Positions 23,641-37,289 of a stretch of DNA of 64,000 nt are shown here, in pieces (position 1 is the stretch's first letter; every line of letters begins with the position of its first letter). The position numbers and the translations under genes are program-made. A model generated the notes under the pieces. That model made no database searches. It was not told the origin of the DNA and saw only the letters and a program-made list of their open reading frames with translations. The stretch spans positions 9,719,155-9,783,154 of the forward strand of contig NC_056544.1 in assembly GCF_910596095.1 (NCBI RefSeq). The letters run 5' to 3'. The DNA is from Thunnus maccoyii (Eukaryota > Chordata > Actinopteri > Scombriformes > Scombridae).

Positions 23641-26600
23641 ATGGAAACGCTTCTTTTTCTATTTCCTCAATTCAACTACATGGCCCCAAAGGAGGAAGCA
23701 TATTTCAAAATGCTTGGTCCAGAAGACTTGCAGGCACCAAAGATGAAGGACGATAATAGCAGGTTGGTGTGTGAACCTCAGTTGTTTTTGAATGTTTACT
23801 TGATTTGGAAATGGGTAATTTAACTGTTTGGTTTAAATAAACGCATGTTGAAGCTCACGTCAATAATCTGAGTGGTGCAACTTTTATCACGAAAAATCAG
23901 GTTAGGCAATAGTTTTTTTCCGTATAGAGAAGTCTTACTTTTCTAAAGTGTAGCATAACACCATCGTAAAAGATATGTGATGTTTCTTGATAGTACCTTG
24001 TGTGAGTGTGACTGAAAGCTACTCGCGCTACGTAAAGTTGACTTTTAAAAGCCGTTGTCCTCCATGATGAGTCTTTGCTTCCTTTTTGTAACGTGCATAT
24101 GTGACTTGTCTTGTGATTTGTATTATACCACAAAAACATTTTGTAATGTATAGCATGCCATGTAAACCACATTGAAAATGTGTCTGTGAGGAGTAATTCT
24201 TTGATAAAACTGCTGATTTGGTGAATAGTACCGCAGTTTAACGTGGAGACAGTTTGTGGAACTTGATGTATTTTCTCCTTTGTTTGCAGACAGAAAGACA
24301 AGGAGAGGAAGAGCCGACTAAGCCTTTTTCTCACCAAGTCTGGTTCTCATGAAAACGTCAGTCCCCATAAAAAGACAAATACAACACCCAGCAAGTGAGG
24401 CAAAATCCATTATTTTCATATACAGGCAATGTTGTTTTGACAAGTATTATTCATTTTGAACCTAAGTTTCAAGTATTCTCCGTGACTACTGCACACTTAC
24501 AGAAACATGGCACCTAGGTGTCTAATGAGACGAGAATCCATAACATTTGTGCTGCATCATTAGGTAAGAGCTGACCACATCTCTGATTTTTTCAGCATCT
24601 CACCAGAGGCAGCTTTGCAGTGGAGCGACTCCTTTGAAGAACTGCTAAAGCACTCAGGTCAGATTAATGCCTGAAATTTCTCAAAAAACTTGTGTTGAAA
24701 AGCTGTCCAAAACGGTTTCTTCTGCTGTCAAACAATATGCTCCATTTGAGTAGTAAACTGTTTTGGAGTGCTAGAGGCAATAAATAGTTAATGAAGAGAG
24801 CAGTGAGAGTTTCACTACATCTTTTAATGTGTGTTAACACAGATGGTAATACAGAAACTGTGCAACTTCCTCATCACAAAAGTTTAAAAACAATGAAACA
24901 CTTTAAACCCCTGTATGTGCTCATTTGGGGATAGTTAATATAGTGAATGCTACATAATGAAGATAACATTAATATTTAGCTACACTGAAGCTATACAATA
25001 TTTCTAGATAATTTAATTGTTTATACACTAAGCACATTTTAGTGGCTTTTGGATGAGGAAGTTATGGAAAGTCTATTCCCCATTTGTGCATGCTTTTATA
25101 ATCAAACGTGAGCCTATTATCCACCATGCACAGAAAAATGAAAAGATTTTGTTTTTAACAGCTATCTAGTTTCTTTTACTGTCACTTTAGTATCTAAATG
25201 TGTGTCTGTCTCTGTGTCTCTACATCAGATGGTGTGGAAACCTTCTCTCAGTTCCTCAAGACAGAGTTCAGTGAGGAAAACATCGAGTTCTGGTTGGCCT
25301 GTGAAGAATACAAGGCCATTGATTCTGAGACGAAGCTGCTGTCCAAAGCCAAATATATTTATACAGTTTTTATTGAATCGGATGCCCCTAAAGAGGTACG
25401 GCACGGCGTGTTTATTTATCATAAAATGCAATGGAGCTGAAAAGGCTCAAACAGCCCCTGCAGTTCTGCATTTTCTTTGACTTATTTGTCACTGAGGGCT
25501 GTTGGTGGTCTGAAATATTTATGTCACTGTAATAAAAATAACAGTGGGTGAATTCTGAAGCACTGTGTAGTCAGCCTGCAGCAGGTTGACCTTTGAGAAC
25601 AGTTGTTAGGAGCAGCAGCTTTTTGAGGTCATGCATCTAGTGCATGCAAGGCTGCAAAGCAGGTCGGGTTATTTCTGTAAGAGACAGTTGCGGCCTCAAA
25701 GGTTTCCATTCCCTTTGCAAGGATGATACGACCACCATCCGATAAGCTTTCAGGGCCTGCAGCAGATCTGACCGTTGAGAGCTGCCGTCTGGTTTGAGGT
25801 TGTGACATTCCTCTGCAGAACCGGAGAGAGCATCACCCACACACTTTCAGTCTAAATGAATGTATAAATATCACAGATAGTTGTTTGAAGCATGCTGCAG
25901 CAACATTCAAGCATACACCAACTCGAGTGATTTGCAGGGTGATCCAAATGTAAATGAACGTGACCTTCACTACCGATGGTGGAAGATAATGTGATTTCAT
26001 AGACATGAATATACTGAGAGCTATGTTACTAGTGATTGTTTTTGTTGCTGCGTACAAGAAGCTGTAAATCTCTCAAAGGAATACTCTTTAAAGACAATTC
26101 ACAGTCTATAATTCCCATAATTATGATGGTCTTAATGAGTATTTTTAAACAAACAACTAATTCACAAAACTAGGAACCAGGAAATGAACATCCTTATCTA
26201 TCATGATAACCATAATATGTTTTCGAATCTAATGTGCGTCAGTGATTGTTTAGTTTAGCTTTAAACTCAAATTAGCTTGAGGTCATGTGATGGCAACAAA
26301 AACAAAGAATTGCTCCTTAGTACTCTGACAATGTCCACAAAGTCACATTCTTATTCATTACAAAAAGAGCTGTATCTGAAAAGAGCATAAATCAAATCCA
26401 AAGAATGCCAAGTTGATGCTTGTGCCCCTAAATAAAAGCATCCGTCTAAGGGGAGAGCCCAGAAATTGACTTGTTTGATGTAATGCATGTTGTCTTTTTT
26501 AAAACTTAAAGATGTTGATTTTCTCTGCTGTTTTAAAAGGCTCTACCTCACACTGTTGTCAGTGTGGATCTTGGGGTTTCCCCTTTCTTCTTGTCACCAT

Positions 26601-27147
26601 CTGAGAAATTCTCGGTTGGCAACAAATCTTCTAGGATGTTTATCTGTCTCATTTTCTGACAGATAGTGTCCATTATTAATTCTAAAAGGAAATTGCAGAA
26701 CAAGGTCTGTTATTGAGTTGTTTTGAGCCTTATCCAAATCCACCATGGAGGACACAAAATCCCTAACTGACGCGTTCAAATCCAGATATAAGTGTGCGTG
26801 ACCATGTCATGGTGTGAATTTAATGTATTTAACGGATCTGCCCTTTTCATCATTGTCCTAATTTCCTTCTCATCCGCTTACCTCTCACTCAGGTCAACAT
26901 CGACTACAACACCAAGATGGCCATCCAGAAGAACATAGCCCAGCCCACAAAGAGCTGTTTTGAAGCCGCCCAGATGAAAGTCTACAGCCTGATGAAAAAG
27001 GACTCCTACCCCAGGTTCCTGCACTCTGACATTTATCTGCGTCTCTCCAGGAGGAAAGGCCCGGGAGCCACCATGTTTCGCAGAAGGTCACGCTCCTGTG
27101 TATTCAACGAGAGAGGCGAGGCCACAACTGAATCCCCGGCCTGGTAG
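23641..27147 (+). CDS. rgs18: Regulator of G-protein signaling 18
   Basis: Five coding exons: 23641-23762, 24290-24394, 24596-24657, 25229-25395 and 26893-27147, all with GT-AG borders and consistent phase. They give 236 residues against 235 in human. The start [12 protein letters not shown] resembles human RGS18 (METTLLFFSQIN), which fixes both the start codon and the identity. A short basic segment (about residues 42-75) precedes the RGS box (about 84-203), which includes [21 protein letters not shown] and [11 protein letters not shown]. All classic GAP contact residues (Asn, Asn, Leu, Asp, Ser, Arg) are present. The tail RRRSRSC also matches RGS18. The protein accelerates GTP hydrolysis on Gi/Gq alpha subunits at the inner membrane; in mammals it dampens platelet and megakaryocyte signalling. 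It is the first gene of the tandem RGS cluster. Confidence 0.93.
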
Positions 27148-27389
27148 TTATATGCCGCAGTATCATTTCAGACATATTAGCTCAGTCATTATGTAGAATG
27201 ACAGGATTATTATGAAGAAGATAATCCATGATGAGAAGCACAATTGTTAAAAAGTAATGTGTGGTGCAGAGGCTAATTATCCACAGGTCTGCAGAATTAG
27301 TTATTTTTTATAACCACAGGGTTCAAAGTGGATTATCCCACTTACATTGTACCACGGCAACATGCCACAGATTAAAATTAAAAAGGCTA

Positions 27390-27411
<22 letters not shown>
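27390..27411 (+). repeat. Poly-T tract
   Basis: A run of about 22 T residues next to the MITE-like repeat. Confidence 0.9.
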
Positions 27412-27420
<9 letters not shown>

Positions 27421-27816
27421 TAAATTTTGAGATTTCTTGCCAAGAGTTAGAGGAAAAGATTGATACCATTCTCATTTCTGTGCACTAAATATGAAGCAAC
27501 AGGCAGCATCCAGTTAACTTAGCTTAGCATAAAGACTGGACACAGGGGGAAACAGCTAGTGTGGCTCAGAAATGTTGCCAAGAAATAGTCCAGCACATAA
27601 CCCCTCATAAAATCACAACTTGCTGCTTTTACACTTCCGTTTTTTGCACAGATTAAACAAACCAGATATAACATGTTAACATGTCCCAGTCTTTACGCTA
27701 AGCTAAGCTAATTGGCTGCTGGTAGAAGCTTTATATTTACTGTTCAAATATTGATCTCATCATCTAACTCTTAGCAAGAAACCAAAGAAGAGAAAACGTC
27801 AAACATTTCCTTTAAA
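27421..27816. repeat. MITE-like teleost repeat (family B), copy 1
   Basis: The left end 'tttcttgccaagagttagag' is matched in inverted form by 'atctaactcttagcaagaaa' on the right. Inside lie a second inverted pair, 'ttagcttagcataaagactgg' left of centre and 'cccagtctttacgctaagct' right of centre. This is a familiar abundant fish repeat with long imperfect terminal inverted repeats and no coding capacity. A second copy is at 37,290-37,548. Confidence 0.7.
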
Positions 27817-28615
27817 TACTATACTACAGAGCTGGATAAATGCTGAAACTATTAGCCTTTCAGATACAAGTATAAATTTACAAAGGTTATTAGGTCACCA
27901 CATCAGAGCCATGTGGTTATCTGAAAATAATGGTAACCCTGCAGCCAATCAGAACTGGGTACTCTCTGTGGTCATTAAACCAGACTATTCTGCTGCAGTT
28001 GGAACAATATCTGTCCTCTTTCTCTGAGCTTGTGGATTCACCTTTCATTGATGTTTTTATTTTTTTCTTAAATTTTCAAAACTTGAATGATAAAGGGATG
28101 GTTGGAGACAGTATCTCAGCTGAAGTGCCTACTGACAGTATCCAGCCAGCTGTACAACCAACCACTCTGAAGTGACTTCAGACATGTTACATTTCCGTTG
28201 CTTTGTCTTCCAATTTAGCAATAGCACCTTATACAACATTAATACCGTTGATACGGCTTACAAGCTAATTTGACCATATCTCATTAAAATGGAGTCATGA
28301 TTGTATCCCTCACACTGTCCAATCCCCTCCAGACTAACTTGCAGTGAAAGCCTGCAGCCATGGTGACTGCAAAGCACTGAAACTTTTTAATGAGGGATAC
28401 AGATCCCTCATTTTTGTTATCAATTAAAATATATCACATTTTCAGACACAGAAAATGCATATATCTTCTTTGAATACTAATATTACATTTCATTAATTAT
28501 GATTGCTGTTTCAGTTCGCTACCATCTAATTTATGTATTACTATAATCATATGTTTTGCCTTGCTGTTGTAAAATGTACATATTTTACTATGTGGAATAA
28601 TTCAAATAAACACTT

Positions 28616-31134
28616 TCTTATAAACGCAGTTTTAATGAGGCTTTTTAGTGTTATTAATTAGTTTGAATGACCACATCTAAATGAGACAAATGGAGTCATA
28701 ATGTGTGCATATTACACTAGTGGGGAAAATTGTGTGGCTCCCTATTCCAAATCACTGAAAAATTAATAGACCTTATCAACTCCCACCACTCTAGCACAGA
28801 ATTATTCATGTTACTGTATGAATGCACAAGCTATACTTCTTACAGAGACAAATACGTATTAATTCAAAACCGTCAGTGATCCCACTGAGTTCACCCCCAA
28901 ATTCTTGAATATGTATGCATGGGACAGAATATATACAACATACATGTGCACACACATACAGCTGTAGATACACACAGAGCTGGTTTAGCTCATTAACACG
29001 GATGTCAGCGTTTCTAGTAGCCTTCAGAGGGATGAGGTCCATCTCAACTCAAGTTACTGTCATTTTACAAAAACCTACGTGGAATACCTCACAGTTTACA
29101 TTAATTATGCATAAATCTAGACGGCACAAACATGCGTACACTGCAGTTCCTGCTGTCTTCTTACTCGAATAGTCAGAGAACGGGGGAAAATGTAATGATG
29201 TGTTAACAAAGCTAAAGGAGCTCAGCTGGCCTGCCAAATTCATCACAGCTTAAGATTAGTTGCCCGCTAAGAATTTGCTGGCAGATTTCTTGTTTCTTTC
29301 CATTGGTATTTAAATTTGTGACTCAGTCTGCACTAAAAGCTTCTGAAATCGTCCCCAAGTTAAAGATGTAACAGAACAGTAAGAAAGCAGTTTGCCTGAA
29401 GATATGAAGCTTGTAATATGAGATGAATACTCGTCTATGAGGAGTTTAAAACAAAAGAATTGATTGTAAGGTGTTTAGTAGTGGAGTTTTACACAGATTC
29501 TCAAACAAACTGATTTCTTTTAAAAGATTCATCAATCTTAGACAAAGTCTGTCAGTAGTTTTGCACTCTTGAACTCCAGTTTCCAAACTTTTATGTCACA
29601 AGTTCCCCTTTTCAGAGCCAGTTTGTTCCAGGGTTCTCCACCCAGTAAACTCTTTTATCTGGCTCTATGTGAGCCAAATTTAGTAAAGGATTTGATGACT
29701 CCGAGGCTTAGATATTCAGTTGTGAAATTTCCCCCTTACAAATCTATTTGCACTTGATGCTGCTGCCGGCCTGCAACAATATTGACAGACCTAAATAAAT
29801 AGAAGGCTGAGTTCAGTTTGAAACTCCCAAGGCGAGAGTTTATACGTTCCATCCTAAACATTGTACTTCAATTGACGTATTCAGATTATATTTATGTGAA
29901 GCAGTTGATATAACTGAGTGGGTCCTGCTTGACAAACAACTTCCCTCCACTCTGAAAGTGGCCACAGCTCAAGGATTAAGCAGTGGTCATCAATGAATAG
30001 ATGCAGGCAGTAAATAACTCTAAAAACGATCTTTGCAGACTGAGGGCTAAATATAATTGAAACCAATTGTGTGAGGAAGGCTCTATGTCAGACATCAAAC
30101 CTGCTTGCTTACTTAAATACTTTCAGGGGTTAGAAATTTAATTCAAACAGCTTTTTTGGTAACATCCTCATCCTACACCAATCCTACAATATAGCCCCAG
30201 TAGAAGGGTCAAAATCCCTTCCATGTTCACATGAATAAAGCAAACGGGACCAACAGTGAAAAGAAAGATACAAATTTAAAGCTGTCATCAATTACAGAGA
30301 AAAGGTGGACACATGAGGGAATTGTAAAATAAAGAGAGGGGGCCTGGAGAGGACTAGAGTGCCACCCTGTGTATGGCAAAAATATTGCCATACACAGCAT
30401 CGCTGTATCACTAGCCATACGCAGTATGTTTCACTGTGGATGTGGGTATGAAAAGAAGTCAAAGCTCTTAGACAAAATGAACCATTTCATGGTTGTATGG
30501 AGTCTCTTTGTCCTTGGATGCTATTAACACTGACCATGCAGGTGTGCATGAATAACTTTTGATGTGCATGAAGGCTAAATCACATCGGGAGAAAACTGCT
30601 TGGATGTTCTGCATGTAAACAACACTCCTCAGTATAGTCATCATATCTTTGCTGGCAGTGCCTTTTTTGAAAAACAAATTCCTCAACCTGGTCAGTCTAC
30701 ACACATGCAAATATGGGCAGCCTGAGTGTTTTTCATCACCTGTCGTGATTTACATTCTTGGTTTGTTTGGACCATCACATCTTCACCAGTGGTTAGGAAG
30801 GTCAGGACAGGTTAAAGTGCTCATACTAATATACATACATACTAATGGTGATATACATTATGTATTATGGTTTACTGATAACCTGTATACAACCATCAGG
30901 CCCAAAGGAGTGGAGGACCGTCCTCCACATATAGCTCATACAGTATGTGGATGTTCTAATGAACGTTAGGTAAAATGCACTGTGGAAAAGTAAAGGGTGC
31001 TACACATTCTACTTTAAACGGTGTCTACTGTAAGTAAATGCTAAATTCTCTAATTCAAACAAGTACACATACACTTAAACTTAATTTGAATACTGCTTCT
31101 GACTCAGCTTCCCACTACTGTGTCAGGTGAAAGA
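28616..31134. other. Intergenic rgs18-rgs21, nothing recognised
   Basis: No supported gene. The piece at 29,210-29,340 has balanced composition and is a weak candidate for conserved non-coding DNA. Other sequence is AT-rich and featureless to me. Confidence 0.35.
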
Positions 31135-31850
31135 TTCACTTAATTCTTAATGTTATTACTGTTTTTAGCCATTCTGGCAGTGTGGCACTATGATTGACAA
31201 TTCCTGGCTTGTCGGTCCAGACTGTAATATTTTTACAGCTATTGCATTGATGGCCACAAGATTTTGTGCAGACATTTACAGCCGTCAGAGGATAAATCCT
31301 GCTGACGTTGGTGATCCGCTGACATTTCTCTATGCGTGAGCAGGTTATCATTTTGTTTTTTAGTGACGTCTTTGCAATTTTTTAATGGATTGCCATGAAA
31401 TTTTGTTCAGACATCCATAGTACCCAGAGGATGAGTCCCTCTGACTTTGGTGATCCCCTGACTTTTCATCGAGTGCAGTTTAAATTTTTCACTTATCCTG
31501 TGAAATATCAACCATCAGCTTTTACAGACATTTGTGGATCCTTGATGAAGTAGCCTAATGCCTTTAGTGATTCCCCTGGCTTTTCATTGAACGCCACCAT
31601 GATCTCGATGTTTATGGTCCTGAGAGAAATGTCTCAACAACTCTTAGATGGATGGCTGAACTCTAATAACTCTGGTAATCTCAAAAATAAAATTTGCTTA
31701 ATACTTTGTTTTATGACTCCTTGCAGGACTAATGACATTCTCATCAGCCTCACCTGTACTTTGTGTTTAGTGTTAATGTCTTGTTGCCATGCTAGTGTTA
31801 GCATTTAACTCAAACTACCACTGTGCCTAAGTACGGCCTCACAGAGCCAG
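31135..31850 (-). repeat. Teleost repeat family A, copy 2
   Basis: This is the opposite orientation relative to 4880-5375. Repeated sub-blocks 'tttggtgatcccctgac', 'attgccatgaaatttt' and 'acagacattt' recur at intervals, and the end 'ctttgtgtttagtgttaatg' matches the reverse complement of the family start. The copy is diverged. Confidence 0.55.
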
Positions 31851-32602
31851 TAGCATTTTGGTCAAAATCACAACCTTTAAATTTCAGGAGTCAGTGATCA
31901 CCTGCATCAGTTGAAGGTGTCATATGAGGCTTATTAATAAATCAATGTTTGTTTATGCTTTTGTCGCCTTGACGAACACTGCAGATATGCAAATGTCAGG
32001 ATGACAAACCTTTTCCTTAATAGTGTATTTGTTTATGGTTATTTGTTTATGGTCAGGATCTTTCCCGGAGCTTCCTGACCATTGTTCATTGCTTTAGTTA
32101 AATCTTATTCTAAATTTGCCACATAGTACTCTGCCACAGCAAGCCATTTTGTTACTGTATTCCTAATTAAACTCATAAAAACCTGGATTATAGTTCGTAT
32201 TAGGTGAAGTGTTTGATCATTAGAAATTCAATAGTTTGAATCTTCATGTTTAAATTCCCTTTATGTGCTCTGACACAAACTACCTGCCAGTCTCTTACTG
32301 TCAAATCCAAATTGATAGACTTCACACTGTTTTGGACAAGAGGTGAGGTCAGTTTAAATCACAGCCAAGCTCTCTCATATTGAGATTCGACAGACATGGA
32401 AGGATGCCCTGTCTCTCCCAACAACAACACTTTGCATACAGATTTCCATATATTCCATTCATGTTGGAGCGGAGGAGGGAAGGGGGGGGGGGGCTCATTT
32501 TGATTTGTTCAGTCACTTGACTCCCTCATTTCCAAACAATCACAACCCCATCTTCTGTCTGGCAGGATCTTATCTCTGTCTCCCTTCGTAGAGGACGAGG
32601 AG
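31851..32602. other. rgs21 upstream region
   Basis: Contains a 12-base G tract near 32,482-32,493. The 5' UTR of rgs21 probably starts in the last 100-200 bases. No clear TATA box was found. Confidence 0.3.
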
Positions 32603-33754
32603 ATGGCGATAAAGTGAGTTACTGCATATTTGATTTTTGGGCCTTTACCATTTTCAGCAGGCAACAGGTTACAGCAGCCATGTGGAAAATACCAAGGAGG
32701 TTTTCACTCACTGTAAGTCTCACTTTGCACCGTGCCTTTATTTCTGCAAGCTTGTAGTGATGAGAGGTTGCTCTCAGGTGCTGAATGTATTAAATCAAAC
32801 GTTTACAGGTCATCCTAAAGCATATCACCTTGAATACTGTAAATGATTAATGATCCGGCCTGGCAGTGTGTTTTCAGAGGGTATGAGATGTGGAGTTCAC
32901 AGATAACTGGGCTAGTGATAGATCTTGATGCTCTTTTCAAGGGTAGATTGTGTTGCTTTCCCAAGGATCCACTGGAGGATGTTGAGACTTGGAGTGAGTC
33001 TGTGGACAAAGTCCTCGGTTGCAAAGGTGAGAGCCTCTTTTGATTCCAACGAGTCAGGGTAACAGTTGGTATTTCATTCAACTGCTGCCTCTTTCTTTCA
33101 GGTTGTATATACACTCACTGCTTGCTTACTCTCTGGGATTTCCAGGCGGACAGATAGCTTTCCGGGAGTTCCTGAAGTCTGAGTACAGTGAAGAGAACAT
33201 ACTGTTTTGGCTCGCCTGTGAGGAGTACAAAAAAATCAAGACGGTCCCAGAGATGATCTCCTCTGCCAACAGGATCTACTCAGAGTTTGTCCAAACTGAA
33301 GCACCTAGACAGGTAACTGTGAGCTGTAAAAAAAGTTTTTTTAGGAATTCAAGTTCCAACATTTGCAAATATGCACCAAGACACGTATTCAAGAGTGTCA
33401 CTGATTATAATCTCATTTTGTAGTAATATAGTTGCTGCTAAAAACTGTGTATTTGTGTCTTTTATGGTAGTAAAACTATAGAATTTAACTTTAGTGCACT
33501 TTAGTGCCAGAACTTTATAGTGAAAGATGATGAAAAGTTGCTGTAAGACGCCCCTGGGTGATATCATTTGATTTCAGATCAACATAGATTGCGGTACCAG
33601 AGAAAACATAACAAAGAACATCTCCCAGCCGACCCTGACTTCGTTTGATACAGCACAGAAGCTCATCTACAGTCTGATGGCCAGGGATTGCTACCCGCGG
33701 TTCCTAAAATCTGACATCTATCAGGGACTCCTGAGGAGAACTGATTCAAGGTGA
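32603..33754 (+). CDS. rgs21: Regulator of G-protein signaling 21
   Basis: Four coding exons: a tiny 32603-32613 (11 nt, MAI plus two bases), 32947-33026, 33146-33312 and 33578-33754. They give 144 residues (human 152). The N-terminus MAIKLCCFPKD parallels human RGS21 MPVKCCFYRSP, which supports both the 11-nt exon and the acceptor at 32,946. The protein is almost only an RGS box: [39 protein letters not shown] and LMARDCYPRFLKSDIY. The conserved contact Ser after the Asp is Cys124 here. The paired Cys near the N-terminus could be palmitoylated. It acts as a GAP for G-alpha; in mammals it is found in taste and airway chemosensory cells. It is second in the RGS cluster and has short introns. 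Confidence 0.85.
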
Positions 33755-36101
33755 CTGTTTTCAAACTGACAGCCTCCCAGACAGGCTTGCAAAGTCTTCT
33801 CTCCGACTCTGATCTGCTGTAGCACTCTTTGATTTCAGTGTGGATAACGGGTTTATGCCATACAATCCTGGCCCTAATTGTAGCAGAAATAGCTCAACCT
33901 GTGTGATTCAGTAGACAGTTGCAGTTCAAGAGAGTTTGCAGCTTGTATTATACTTCATCTCTTTAATTATGTTAAGGTTAAAAAAAATCTTTTAAGAGGT
34001 TGTGCACATGCTTCTTCTATGATTAACTATTTTCTCTGCCCCACTTCATGAAATTAATAATAAAAAGAGTTCCTCATTGTAAAGTATTATCAACACTTTA
34101 TCTAATGGATTATGCAAATATAAATACTACTATGCTCTGACAAATTCAACTTTCAAACGGCAATAAATATGTGAGTGTATTGTTGAACTTCTTTCTCTTT
34201 TTGTGTTCTGTGAAATGTTAAAGTTTGGTTTTCTTGGTTTTAAGTATCTTCAAAACAGAAACTTAATATATTCACTTGAATGACATTTGGGTGTGGCCTT
34301 TTTGAATATCATTCAAATCCCCTCTGTCATAGCTGGATAACACTCGTCTGTAAATACAGTCATTGGTCAAACAAACACCAGATGGCAACAGAGTCCTCCG
34401 AGCAACATCACTCTGCAAACAAGGAGACACAAATAACCAAGAAGAAAAAGGAGAAATGGCCACACTCTGCAGTCACTCCTGAGGCAACTTCCTATAGCTT
34501 TGTGTAGTGTATTTCTGCAACATCTCAGCTGCAGATTGAGGAGATTTGCTGTACATGTAGCGTAAGGTGAATAGGAGCCTTATGAATCAATACTGTCCGA
34601 AGTTAACCTTGCTTGAAATTCCAGACACAGACGGGGGAGGGAGGAGTCGGGGGTGCACTTTCAGTAGTTCAGTTGGTTTCATTTTGTTAGGTGAGTTCAT
34701 TCATCATGAAAAAGTGTCTGAGAGGATTCAAATCACAACTTGGAATCTGTTGTGATGGAAAAATCATAAACAAGCTCATCGTCCTTTATGTAAATTCCCC
34801 CGTCCAAGGAAAGTTAATGTGGGTTGTGTGGTGCAGGGTTTAAGTTGGTGATTTTCAAAACTTAAATAATCATAGATGAAAAAGCATGCAAGTTCAAAAG
34901 AGCACGATAAAACTGGGTTCCCAAACTACTGACTTTTAGACATAATGTTCAAATCCACAGTCCACAGTGTAAACTCCCAGGGAAAATATTGCTATTTTCA
35001 GGACATAAGGACATAAAGTATAAATTACAACATTGACATTGTTCTCTTTGCAGTATGATTGTTCTGTGTTTGATGTGTTTTTTGTGTTTGGAAAGTGGAA
35101 GTAGGCACAGCGTGGTTTCTCCATGTGACTGCTCAGTGTCAGACAAACATTTTGTTCTGTTTGTGTTGGTGGCATTGAATGTACAGGGGATTTATTTTAA
35201 GAGGTGCCTGGCAGAAACTGTTCTGTGTTTTGCAGACAGCTCACCACAACTTCCTCTAGTTTAGACAACCCTAGCTGCATTCATCTCTTTGAAGGAGAAG
35301 GGTTAAGTTCATTGGGTACAGTAAAAAAAAAAAAAAATTCTGTGTGAAAAACTCACAGAAGAGAGCACAGAAACGTGTTGCCCAGTAAAACTAACAGGAT
35401 ATTGCTTGCAGGAAGCGAAGAAGACGCGAAAATGACAGCAAGTGAGCAAAGCTATGGTTTTCAGAGTGACAACAGTTGACGGAGGAAACTCACAGATGGG
35501 TGTTGCAACCGATAAAGAAAATGTCTGAGATAACGGTTTATGTCACCGCAGCAAACTACAGCTGCGCTCTAACACAAAACATTTCCTGTCTAGCATACAA
35601 ACACAAACAGAGTGTGACAACAGCACTCACCTCAAGTCTAAGAGCAGGCCTTACACTTTCCTTGATTATGTTTTGAGGTTATGATTGTTTTATGTTCAGA
35701 CTTTGCACATTTTATTAGTCACTGCATTTATCAAGCTTGCAGCTATTAACCAAGCAAGCCATAGAATGCTTTCCTAAAGGGTCATTGCAGTTTTTCTTTA
35801 CATGTTTCAGCAAATGCATTTACTCTAAATCACATGTTCTTTCCATTTTTTGCAATTTTTTTTCAAATGCAATTTAGTTTTGAAATGTACATATTTTTCT
35901 GCCATTGGTTTTCAATTATTTCACAATAGTATGATAAACAGATTTCAGAGGCTTGCATCTTCATCATCACTGTGAACATTTTGTATTAATGCAGTTGTAA
36001 GTGCAGATAGACTGAGAAATATTGCACTGAAGTAGATTGAGGGTCAAAAGCAGTATGACAAGCAGAAACCTGACTGACTGTTCAAACATAAAGTTATCAA
36101 T

Positions 36102-36127
36102 CTATATATATATACATATATATATAT
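36102..36127 (+). repeat. (TA)n microsatellite
   Basis: A TA dinucleotide run interrupted by a single C. Confidence 0.85.
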
Positions 36128-36592
36128 GCAACAATTTCCTCCTAAAAAACTTGGAAAGTACTGATTGATGGGTTTGAAATAGTGAATAAAATAAACTACA
36201 CCTCAAACAACAAACAATAAAGGCCTAATCATGTTCCTCTGGACTTTTAAGAGGAATTTCCAGAAAGCCAGTGAAAGCTTTTGTTTTGTTCAAAGTTTCT
36301 GTCCACAATGGAGCAGAAAGTGGATACAAGTCTGAAACTGCATTACCTCACTGAGGGGAAATATTTACTGCAGGACCAGGGGCAGAATCAATGACACAGC
36401 TCATCACATTGAAGGAGAATTGACGGTGTTTTAAGACCTCTGCAGTAAAAAGATTTTAGGTAAAAAGATTTCCTTGCATTAAGCCATCCAGACATTTAAG
36501 CTGTACACAACAAATATGTTGTATTATTTTACCTTTATGATATTGAGATTGCTTTCTACATTATATGCTTCAATTGTGTCTAAGATGGAAAC

Positions 36593-36752
36593 AGTGGGGC
36601 GGCTTAGTGGTCCAAGACACATACACTTAACCACAGTGTTCCTGGTTTGGTTCTGGTGGGCAACCTTTGTGAGATGTCACCACCCTGTCTGTTTCCCCAC
36701 ATATTTCCTGTCTGTCTTCACCATCAAATATCAAGCAATGGCAAGAAGCTGT
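36593..36752 (+). repeat. tRNA-derived SINE
   Basis: A-box-like 'ggcggcttagtggtc' and B-box-like 'ggtttggttctgg' are followed by a tail 'ctgtctgtttccccacatat' and 'ttcctgtctgtcttca'. This is a layout I recognise from SINEs common in percomorph fish. It is diverged and has no evident A-rich tail. Confidence 0.6.
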
Positions 36753-37289
36753 AAAATGGAAACAAAGACATGACTAAAGAAATATAACAGTTCAATTGGC
36801 AGACAATGAAGTTCAAATTAACCCAGAACTTTGCTGTAGAGTGATGTTAATTGGTTGGGGCTTTGTTTCAAGCTTCCAATCATTGCACATTAGTTGTCTA
36901 CATATGACAACAACAAGTCAGGAGAGTGTCCCATAGTGAGAGCACAGATGAAGTTTAAAGAATCAGTTAAGTTTAGAAACTATGTTGCTAAACTGTTGTT
37001 GGAGCAACAAACAGAGACTGAAAACACTTTGTCATTTCTAGACAAAATCAGTGACGGCAGCTTTGACATTTATGAGACCATCATATAATTTTAAAAGTGA
37101 GATTATGTAAGTCTTGCTCAACAGCTGCCACTGTGGCCACAAGTGACAATGACTAGATCATGGTCAATGCTAGACCAATGTAACAGCAGAAAAAGTTATA
37201 AAGTCAGAGTCATAAAGTCAATGAACTGGCTCAGTAGCGTCAGTTATAGAGCAATATCCAGCTAAAGTTAAACAAGTTAATTAATTAAC

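Larger units (their letters stand above)
27148..28615 (+). other. rgs18 3' region with MITE and poly-T
   Basis: Probable 3' UTR and flank. An AATAAA at 28,605-28,610 is a candidate polyadenylation signal, which would give a UTR of about 1.45 kb. A poly-T tract and an MITE-like repeat are embedded in it. Confidence 0.4.
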
